64,000 nt of DNA. It comes from Campylorhamphus procurvoides (Eukaryota > Chordata > Aves > Passeriformes > Dendrocolaptidae). Shown piece by piece: positions 39,243-64,000 of the stretch (positions within the stretch are counted from its first letter, which is position 1; each line of letters opens with the position of its first letter). The notes under the pieces were generated by a model. That model worked only from the letters and a program-made list of their open reading frames with translations. It ran no database searches and was not told the DNA's origin. The position numbers were made by a program, and so were the translations under genes. Where the stretch lies: NCBI GenBank assembly GCA_013396655.1, contig WBMV01004767.1, forward strand, positions 62,001 to 126,000, in the 5' to 3' direction.

Positions 39243-39539
39243 GCTGTGATACCGCTCCCTCCCGGCCGCCTCTAGTGCCGTCCCACCGCTCCGGGACTGC
39301 GAGCCGGGGGTGCTGGGGAGCTGTCGGTGTCGGGGGCTCTGCCCGGGGTGTACCGGTGTAGGCGCCGGGGGTACCGGGGATGTGTTGGTACCGGGGATAC
39401 CGGGGGGGCACCGGCGGTGTGTCGGTGCGGTGTCCCCCCGCCACCTTCCCTCCGTTCGCGGTGTCGGTACCGGGGTGGTACCGGGGCTGTGCCGGTGTGC
39501 CGGTGTTGTGCCCCCACCCCCGGTGTCGGTGTCGGTACC

Positions 39540-40007
39540 GGGGGGTGTCTGTGTGCCAGTGTATCGCTCTGTGTCCGTGTGTCAGTGCGTCGGTGTCCGT
39601 GTGTCCGTGTGCCCTTGTCTGTCCATGCCAGTGTGTCTGTGTATCGCTGTGTCTGTATGTCCGTGTGTCCATGTGCCGCTGTCTCTGTCTGTATGCCCGT
39701 GTGTGTCCGTGTGTCCATGTGTCCGTGTGTCCATGTGTCCGTGTGTCCATGTGCCACTGCCTATCTGTATCTGTATGTCCGTGTGCCGCTATCTGTGTCT
39801 GTATGTCCGTGTGTCCATGTGTCCATGTGCCGCTATCTGTGTCCGTGTGTCCATGTGCCATGTGCTGCTGTCTGTCCATGCCCGTGTGTCCGTGTGTCTG
39901 TGTGTCCATGTGCCGCTGCCCATACCGGTGTATCGCTGTATCTGTATGTCCGTGTGTCCATGTGTCTATATGTCCGTATGTCCCTGTGTCCGTGTGTCCA
40001 TGTGTCC
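39540..40007. repeat. GTGTCC minisatellite (GTGTCCGT / GTGTCCAT units)
   Basis: About 470 bp of short units, mostly GTGTCCGT and GTGTCCAT, interspersed with GTGCCGCT and GTATCGCTGT variants. The array is cut off by a single N at 40008. Frames on both strands encode Cys/Val/Ser or His/Thr/Asp low-complexity peptide and are not genes. Confidence 0.92.
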
Positions 40008-40008
40008 N
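40008..40008. other. Single N at a contig join
   Basis: Immediately after this N the sequence jumps back to a copy of position 37762. This marks a join between two overlapping contigs that were not merged. Confidence 0.85.
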
Positions 40009-41405
40009 TAGGATTGAGAAGGGCAGCAGGAGCAGGATGAGCGTTTTCAGACTCAAGATTTTGGGTATTCTGGGTTTATCTGGAGACAAAAAGGATGAAT
40101 CCAAAGACAGCACAGATCACCTTGCTGCTACACTAACAGAGTGCTTTCTGCTCTGCCAAGGTCTGGCCTCACGATGCCTTTATGGAACTGGCACATGCAA
40201 TTATTCCCACAGCACATGTGGAAAAGAGCCCTGGCAATGTAAAGCCTCAAATGCTTGTTGGGTTTTGTGCCCCTGTTGAGAAGGTGGAGGTGCATGATGT
40301 GCCAGGGCACACTGGAAGTTGGTGGCAGGACATGGGGTGAGCCTGGACCCCGATGCCCCAATCTCACCTGGTGCTCCTGCAGAGCCTCTGCCTGCAGTGC
40401 CGTGTGCCTGTGTGGGGACACACTGTGGTCACACCTCGCTGTGTCCCCTTATTAATGCTTTGTTGACCCCCCTTTGAAGCTCTGAGGCTGCATGAACTGT
40501 GTATTTCCAAAGGCAGAGGATCCCGTTCTGGCTCGTTATCCTTCAGCAGACAGTAACTGATGCCCAGCGTGGCTGCCGATGCCTCGGGGTTTCTTTGCAG
40601 GCACAGCAGTGATGACACAGCCACTGACTGCAGCGATGGCAAACACGCTGTGGGAAAAGAGCATTTTAAAGGGATTTGGTTTAATCATCTGGACACAAGT
40701 GCTGTTATTATCCTCTGCTGTTTGGGGCTCAAGCCTATGCCAAGGGAAGCCGGTGCCAAAGCTGGTGTCTCTCATGGCACAGGGGCAGGGAAGGGGGACC
40801 AGAGCACCCTTTGGGAAGGGAGAGGGGGGGTGGGCAGTGATGGCTGTGGGGAAGGGGCCGGTAATTGCAGTAGTTTTGCATCTCAGGGGGTGGAAGAGCT
40901 CGTTGGCACCTCTGTCACCTCCACCACAAGCTCCGTGTTTGCACATCCCCCTCTCAGACCAGTTCACAGGAGGGATCTGTGAGACATAGGGGCTTCCCAC
41001 CAACCCACCCCAAGCTGCCCTGTGGCTGTGGGCAGCTTTGGGGTGAAACCATCACCTGCCCATGGAGGCAGGAGAAGGGCACCTACACTGTGCCCAGGGA
41101 CGGGCTGGTGGGCACCAGGCAAGGGGTGAAGTGAGGTGTGAGTGTTACACCTGTGTGTGGAAGGGCCCAGGGAGCTCCGGGTGTGCCTGCCCGTCATTTG
41201 GGCACAGGAAAGTGGGGAGCTCAGAGTGTGGCTGAGTCACGCGGGGAGCCAGGAGTGTGCCCGGGCGTTATTTGGGAACAGGATCCTGGGGCTTTCGGAA
41301 CGTGCCCGGGCATTATTTGGGAACAGGGGCCCGGGAAGCTCGGAGCACGTGCATCCACCTTTTGGGCAGACGAGATCTGAAAGGGAAAAAAAGCGAAGTG
41401 CGTGT

Positions 41406-41412
41406 AAAAAAA
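41406..41412 (-). terminator. Pol III terminator of the second tRNA-Gln copy
   Basis: The same run of seven Ts (minus strand) as in the first copy. Confidence 0.8.
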
Positions 41413-41417
41413 TGTTC

Positions 41418-41489
41418 AGGTTCCACCGAGATTTGAACTCGGATCGCTGGATTCAGAGTCCAGAGTGCTAACCATTACACCATGGAACC
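41418..41489 (-). tRNA. tRNA-Gln (CTG), second copy, likely an assembly duplicate
   Basis: Identical to the gene at 39171-39242, offset by 2,247. All arms and the CTG anticodon are present. It lies inside the suspicious duplicated block, so it should not be counted as an independent gene without read-depth support. Confidence 0.85.
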
Positions 41490-41786
41490 GCTGTGATACC
41501 GCTCCCTCCCGGCCGCCTCTAGTGCCGTCCCACCGCTCCGGGACTGCGAGCCGGGGGTGCTGGGGAGCTGTCGGTGTCGGGGGCTCTGCCCGGGGTGTAC
41601 CGGTGTAGGCGCCGGGGGTACCGGGGATGTGTTGGTACCGGGGATACCGGGGGGGCACCGGCGGTGTGTCGGTGCGGTGTCCCCCCGCCACCTTCCCTCC
41701 GTTCGCGGTGTCGGTACCGGGGTGGTACCGGGGCTGTGCCGGTGTGCCGGTGTTGTGCCCCCACCCCCGGTGTCGGTGTCGGTACC

Positions 41787-42049
41787 GGGGGGTGTCTGTG
41801 TGCCAGTGTATCGCTCTGTGTCCGTGTGTCAGTGCGTCGGTGTCCGTGTGTCCGTGTGCCCTTGTCTGTCCATGCCAGTGTGTCTGTGTATCGCTGTGTC
41901 TGTATGTCCGTGTGTCCATGTGCCGCTGTCTCTGTCTGTATGCCCGTGTGTGTCCGTGTGTCCATGTGTCCGTGTGTCCATGTGTCCGTGTGTCCATGTG
42001 CCACTGCCTATCTGTATCTGTATGTCCGTGTGCCGCTATCTGTGTCTGT
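41787..42049. repeat. GTGTCC minisatellite, second copy, ending at the gap
   Basis: The same array as 39540-39802, stopping at the N gap. The repeat is the likely reason the assembly failed here. Confidence 0.88.
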
Positions 42050-42459
42050 NNNNNNNNNNNNNNNNNNNNNNNNNNNNNNNNNNNNNNNNNNNNNNNNNNN
42101 NNNNNNNNNNNNNNNNNNNNNNNNNNNNNNNNNNNNNNNNNNNNNNNNNNNNNNNNNNNNNNNNNNNNNNNNNNNNNNNNNNNNNNNNNNNNNNNNNNNN
42201 NNNNNNNNNNNNNNNNNNNNNNNNNNNNNNNNNNNNNNNNNNNNNNNNNNNNNNNNNNNNNNNNNNNNNNNNNNNNNNNNNNNNNNNNNNNNNNNNNNNN
42301 NNNNNNNNNNNNNNNNNNNNNNNNNNNNNNNNNNNNNNNNNNNNNNNNNNNNNNNNNNNNNNNNNNNNNNNNNNNNNNNNNNNNNNNNNNNNNNNNNNNN
42401 NNNNNNNNNNNNNNNNNNNNNNNNNNNNNNNNNNNNNNNNNNNNNNNNNNNNNNNNNNN
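42050..42459. other. Assembly gap of 410 Ns
   Basis: Unsequenced. It separates the GTGTCC array from the RAB11A 5' UTR, so it probably hides the RAB11A core promoter and transcription start. Confidence 0.99.
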
Positions 42460-42558
42460 CGGGGCGCGCCGTGCGGAGGCGCCGCGGCTGCTGCAGGAGG
42501 GTCGGGCCGGCCCCGCTCCGCTCCGCTCCCGTTCCCGTTCCCTCTCCTCTCCGCCGAC

Positions 42559-59122
<16,564 letters not shown>

Positions 59123-60610
59123 AGTGTTCATGCTTTCCTGAAAGGCTACTGTGTATATTCCCCAGGTCCAAGATTTAAATATATTTGTAATTCTCGTGGT
59201 TACATTCTTGTGTTTAGTCACTGCTTATTCCTTCTGAATTTCTCCATGTCTTAAACACGTTGATTTCAGTGTTTATAAATCTCTTACTTGGATGTGGCTG
59301 CAGTATTTTCCCAACACCGACCCGTCGGTTTGGGTTCAGTAAATTGTTTGGAACTCAACTGATCTCTTCCCAACATGATGCCCATTAGTCAGAGCACAGA
59401 AACCTTTAGTGAGCACTTGAAGACGTTATTCTGCTCCTCACAAAGCAATTACTGTCAGGTTAACGAGGAAAATATCTCCGGGCAGGATAATCTTTCCTTG
59501 TCTGAAGGTGTTGCAGAAACTGCACCTAAAGCTTGCAAAGTGCCCGTTGCTCTGAAGTGCAATTTTAATGTAAGTTAAATGTTTTTGGCTACATCTTCAG
59601 TGATGTCCAGTGAAGTTCTGTAGGATGTTATGGGGGAGAAAAGAGGGCCACCTGTGGACCAGCAGGAGGTTCTGGCGGGCTGGGACGGAGGTGCTGTGGT
59701 TTGGCACGTGCTGCAGAGGAGGTTGAAGGGGGGCAGAGCTCGTCCTGGGAAGGGTCACTCCAGCCCTGGGCTGTGTCTCTGTGCTGCTGAGACCTGGCCC
59801 TCACAGAGCTGGGGGTATCAGGATTTGAGGACGCCTTTTTCCTTCCGTGGGACACAGACTTGAAGGGTGTTGTCACGTATTACATATCACACCTATTAAT
59901 GCATGCCACATATATTAATATATTCAAATGCTTGAGTTGATGAATCAACAACTTCAACTACCTGGCCTTAGTCTTCAGTTCTGTCTGATCCAGTGCTTGT
60001 AAATTACTCCTGTGGTTTGATGTCTGTTGTTGAACCAAACCATGTGGGGTGGTTTTGCTGCTGGATGTGTTCCTGCTGTGGTGTGTTTCTCTGTCCAGCT
60101 CCTCAGTGGGATTCGCTTGTTCAGGGATCCATGAACTGTGCCTTCTGTCACTGCACGTCACTCTGGGCTGTTCCTAAACATGCCCACACTGGGACTGGGC
60201 TGCTGGCACTGCGTCCCTGCAGTGTGCAGAGGAACTGCTGGGTGTGGAGATGCCTGCAGTTATTCACACCAATACAGGGAAGCCCTGGACTGTAGGGGAT
60301 GTTTCTCAAGCTCTGATAGGACCCACGTGGCACATCCAGCCCTGGCTGGCACTCCCAGCTGTGTTCCATCCCACCCCTCTGTCTCGCGGTGCTCATGATG
60401 TGTGAGGCACACGGAGGGCATTGCTGTAGTCGGTCACTTCTTGTTTTCACTCCATTTCTCCTCCTGGTATTAGTTCTGAAGATGCTATTTTGATCTGTTT
60501 GTAAATTACTTTGTATTTTATGCATGTACTGTACCTTGATTCATTATTTTTTTAGATTGATTTAAAATATATTCATCCATGATTCTAATAAAGAATTACA
60601 GGGGACAACT
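59123..60610 (+). other. RAB11A: RAB11A 3' UTR
   Basis: From the TAA to just past the poly(A) signal, about 1.5 kb. It has AT-rich patches alternating with GC-richer ones. The end is inferred from the signal and the GT-rich sequence after it. Confidence 0.7.
60587..60592 (+). terminator. RAB11A: Poly(A) signal of RAB11A
   Basis: AATAAA in the context TTCTAATAAAGAATTACAGG, followed within 30 bases by a GT-rich element (CACTGTGGTGTTGGGTG). This is the best canonical signal after the stop codon. Confidence 0.75.
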
Positions 60611-62525
60611 CACTGTGGTGTTGGGTGCACTTTTTGGGAGAACTGGCATTTGGCATGAAGGTTTTTACTTACTGGAAGCTGGTGAGCTCCTTGGAGCAGG
60701 CACTGAAGTGGAAGATTCCCTGGAAAAGGAACTGGAAGGGTCATGGAACACGGTTGTCTTCCCTCAGAGCAGGTCTGCAGCTTTCAAAGCCAGCGCCCTT
60801 TGGCAGCTTCAGGAGCTTTTGCACTCTGAAATTCTGTGGGTTCACTCCAGGCAAACCTCAGAACAGCTTTTACAAACCTGTTTTTTATCCCCATGTTGCC
60901 ACCAGTGAGAAAATCCCGTGGGACACCAAGTGCTGCCTCCTGCAGGGAGTGCTGGCAGCTTTGGGTCCCGCTGTGGAGGCCTGTGTAGTGCCACCCACTG
61001 GTACTTGTGGCCTGAGGACGAGGAGTGAGCCTGGCCCTGGATTACCGTGGGAGCTGTTCTTGCAGCACCTTCTCTGCCCAGACTGCAGCGTGGATTGGAA
61101 GTAACTCGTTCCCTGCAGCAGCAGGTTCTACAGTTGTCAGCTGGAAATGCAGGGTGAGTTTCACTCTGCTTCCTTTTCTCATTCCTGTATGCAGGTGACT
61201 CGACTCATCTGTCATATCAGCTGTGGATTTCGTGTGGGTTTAGGCAAAACTCTTCCTCCTGCAGCAGCTGCAATTACAGAGCAGCCAGTGGGAGCACAGA
61301 TCGCTGTGGGAGACAGAATCCAGTGGTGTCTGTACAGAGAGGGAAGTGCTTACCTGGAAAAGCCTTTGCCTCCTGTTTTGGGGTCTCTGCTGCCTCTTCC
61401 TGGGCTGTGGCAGCAGATCCTGGCCAGCCTGGGGTAGGACACTCCTGGGATAGGACATTATTCCATCTGAATGCTGACCCAAAGGGGGATTGTTGGTGTT
61501 CAGCTGCTGCTTAATCATTTGAATAATTGACATTACTTGTGTACTCAAGTGTCTCTGCCCTGCTAATGGGAGTCAACCGATGGGAACAGACACTGCTTTG
61601 GGCCCTGAAAGGAGCTTTCTGAGGGTCTGGGAACTCCACATAATGCTGCAAAATGGGCTTTGTTGGCAGAAGTTTTTGCTGTCATTCATGTCTCTGAAAG
61701 TGCCAGCTTTATCAATGATGAAGCTGCTCACGACCATCAGTGGTCCCTGTGTTTGATGGGAGTTGAGGTTCTGACTCTTAAGCAGAAAGGACATTTTTAT
61801 TAAACTAAAAGTACTTATTCTGTTGGTTCAAAACCTGATGAATTTCCAGACTTAAACAGCTTATTGAGTGTGTCTTGTCAGGTAAGATTCCACACTGGCC
61901 TTTAGGTAACAAGACTTAGGAATACTAAACACAGGTACTGAAACGCTCCAGCACGTTGTGCTGTGTTGCCTGGGAGTCATTTGAAGGTGTTCCTGCTGCA
62001 AACCTGTGCTCCTGATTTATTGCCTGGGCTCCCTGGGAGTGCTGAGGCAGCTGCCACGTGTCCTGTGTCATCCCTGCTGGGAGCTGAGCTGGATCCTCAG
62101 GATGCTCCCCAGCTGGGAGGGAGCTGGGAGTGCCCAGAGCACTGTGAGTGGCCCAGGGCACTGTGAGCACAGCACTGGGATGCAGCATGTGAGAATCAGA
62201 GGGCTCTGCTGGGGTGTGGGGGCTCGTCCAGCTGGGACTGTGCGTGCGCAGCACTCCCCTCACACCCACAGAACTGGGAGAGAGGTGCAAAGAGCCACTC
62301 ACCTTCTGGTTTAACTGGGCCGTACTCCAGGTTACTCTGGAACTACAGCACTGGGTTTTCCAAGCAGTCCTGCCCTCTCTGGCCTGTGCCTGGTGCCCGT
62401 GGGGATTTTTGGCAGCCCCTTGGGGAGCAGCCACATCCCCTGGAGAACTGGGACCTGTGCACAGGCCAAGAGGTTCTGCTCTGCAAATGAGTACGTTTGA
62501 GAAGTACACAGTGAGAGAAATTCAA
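60611..62525. other. Intergenic spacer after RAB11A
   Basis: GC-moderate sequence. Frames of 100-190 codons occur on both strands without recognisable similarity. No gene supported. Confidence 0.5.
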
Positions 62526-62531
62526 TTTATT
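62526..62531 (-). terminator. Candidate minus-strand poly(A) signal
   Basis: TTTATT on the plus strand, i.e. AATAAA on the minus strand, in the context TTGTACAAAATAAATTGAAT, with a CTGTGTACTTCTC tract about 20 bases further. It would end a gene entering from the right, converging on RAB11A. In vertebrates the expected neighbour is MEGF11, but no coding exon of it is in the window. Confidence 0.35.
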
Positions 62532-64000
62532 TTGTACAAGGGAGGATACCTTTGCACAGTGAACAAATATATTACAAATCTGTCTTGCCTTAAAAAAGTA
62601 TTGCCATTTTGGTGCCTGTTTCCTAAGCTAATGCTAATATACAGGAAGTTACCTTTTTTTGTTGGTTTTGCTTGTTTTTTTCCAGTTAAGCTCTATGCAC
62701 ATCGTTGCATTTGGTTTCAAAATCCTGCTTTGAAAAAAAACCCAACAGCTGAGCATGTCTCTGCTCTCTGGACCCTCATTGCAAACTCCAGCAACACACA
62801 ACCACGGGGCAGGCTGGCACCTGGGGCTGCTTGTGCTGGGTGCCAAGGGTGGTCTTTACAAGGGTGTTCCTTATCCAACTGCCTTTCTCCTGATATTTTT
62901 GAGGTAAGTCTTTCCAGTCATGTACATAAAATATATTCCTACTGGCCCTACAAAACAATTGTTTCCTTAAATAAGGCTTTCCTGGAGAACAAACCTGCTA
63001 TTGCTGCTCAGGCAGGGCCCCCATGCACACATGCAGCATTCAGGAATTATGTGGGGATGATCCCGGGACACGGCACCGGCTGCTTGGGGAGCCTGGGGGG
63101 TCTCGGGGGGATCAGAGCCAGCCTGACCACCCAGCAGGTCCTGGCCCCAAGGAGAGGATGCCCAGGGACAGGATCCCCAGGGACAGGATTCCCAAGGACA
63201 GGGCTCCAGGACCAGGATGCCCAGGGATGCCCTGCCAGGGGCTCCAATCCGGGGTGAGCCTCCCTGCACCCACCATGGTGCTCTGAGGGATCCCATGCCC
63301 AGTCCGACTCGGGGCTGGGATCCAGCCGCCCTCTCCCAGCTGGAGGGGGCTCCTCTGGCCAGTCCCGAGCCCAGTGATTGCGCTGTGAGCAAACTGGTGG
63401 GACTGGTTTCGTTCTCTTCTGCTTCCATCAGGCTGGCGAATGTGCAACAGAATAGCTTTGTATATTTAAGAAGCATCAACTTGCTACTTCCACGCTTGCC
63501 TAATAAAATTACATACTTAGAGTCAATACTACTTCATGCTCAAAATCTACAAGGAACTAACGGCAAGTACTCTACTTTCTAGGTCAATAAAGGTTATAAA
63601 TAAAAAGAAATACCATGGTGGCTCAGTCCAAAGCTCTACCAGGGGTCAGCCCCGTGATAATTAGTTCACAAACAGCTGCTGAAAAAGAAAACCCAGTTTC
63701 AGCTCAATTTAATGACATTTCAGGTAGAATCACCAACGGATAAAGTTGCACTACATGGTAATGCACATCAAATTAAAGGGTGTCATCGTGGCATGCTGAC
63801 AATGATCCATGAGGAGATGGGTTGGGAGGATGGGGGAGAGAAGCTGATGGGGCTCAGCTTTGGGAAAGGAAACGAACCCAGGGCTGGTCTGTGCAAACCT
63901 GCAGCGTCCCAGGGCAGCAGTTCACAGGCCTGACAGATCTGCTGGGTTTGCCACAGAAGGGGAGCTGTGTAAGGAGAATGAAAACCCACATGTGTGCCAA
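62532..64000 (-). other. Possible distal 3' UTR of a convergent gene (MEGF11 by synteny)
   Basis: AT-rich patches (62.52-62.70, 62.90-62.98 and 63.44-63.60 kb) alternate with GC-rich sequence. No coding exon is recognised on the minus strand. The identity is inferred only from remembered gene order in other vertebrates. Confidence 0.25.
63158..63235. repeat. 15-bp minisatellite
   Basis: About five imperfect copies of GATCCCCAGGGACAG, with variants GATTCCCAAGGACAG and GATGCCCAGGGATG. Because 15 is a multiple of three, it lengthens open frames on both strands. Confidence 0.85.

Larger units (their letters stand above)
37762..39802. repeat. First copy of a 2,041-bp duplicated block
   Basis: This block recurs at 40009-42049 with a constant offset of 2,247 and, as far as I can read, no difference. 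It contains the tRNA-Gln gene and the start of the GTGTCC minisatellite. The first copy is continuous with unique sequence on its left and so is the more trustworthy placement. Confidence 0.92.
40009..42049. repeat. Second copy of the 2,041-bp block, probable assembly duplication
   Basis: Matches 37762-39802 wherever compared, including every long open frame and both repeat arrays. It is bounded by an N on the left and a 410-N gap on the right. A true duplication this recent is possible, but the position between two gaps argues for an unmerged contig. Confidence 0.88.

Noticed and set aside
39540..40007. GTGTCC array considered as an interstitial telomere
   Set aside because: The unit is not TTAGGG or its complement and does not degrade toward it.
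39169..40113. 314-codon minus-strand frame rich in His, Thr and Asp, with plus-strand Cys/Val frames of 230-300 codons
   Set aside because: These are shadows of the GTGTCC minisatellite; they overlap the tRNA gene and run across an N join.

Overview
This window is a vertebrate nuclear locus, almost certainly from a bird. It has intron-split genes with GT-AG junctions, CpG-island promoters and a eukaryotic tRNA with its Pol III terminator. It also has CR1 LINE fragments, including one that reads like the typical avian CR1 3' end. I see no prokaryotic, phage or CRISPR features.

Region by region. (1) About 1-22.0 kb, minus strand: the 5' part of DENND4A, a DENN-domain Rab exchange factor. Six consecutive coding exons (9581 down to 3347) encode residues 1-369, and every junction is phase-consistent. 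The gene runs off the left edge inside an intron. A 12-kb 5'-UTR intron leads back to a CpG island at about 21.15-21.98 kb, where a consensus minus-strand donor marks a candidate non-coding first exon. (2) About 22-37.7 kb: intergenic, with one clear antisense CR1 (31.3-31.9 kb) and no convincing gene. (3) About 37.7-42.5 kb: a GC-rich block with a tRNA-Gln(CTG) gene on the minus strand and a long GTGTCC-type minisatellite. The assembly is broken here. A block of 2,041 bp including the tRNA appears twice without visible difference, joined at a single N and followed by a 410-N gap. (4) 42.5-60.6 kb, plus strand: a complete RAB11A gene. Its five coding exons total 651 nt (216 residues plus stop), followed by a 3' UTR of about 1.5 kb and a poly(A) signal. 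(5) 60.6-64 kb: a GC-rich spacer, then a possible minus-strand 3' end; synteny would predict MEGF11.

The order DENND4A(-) / tRNA-Gln(-) / RAB11A(+) matches, as I remember it, the arrangement on human chromosome 15. The locus therefore pairs a Rab exchange factor (the DENND4 family acts on Rab10) head-to-head with a recycling-endosome Rab; whether that means anything functionally is unknown. I did not find a new biological system. The points most worth checking are an 80-bp tandem repeat that begins on the 5' splice site of RAB11A exon 3, an overlapping upstream ATG in DENND4A, a strand-asymmetric pair of minisatellites at the DENND4A promoter, and assembly duplications that would double-count a tRNA gene.
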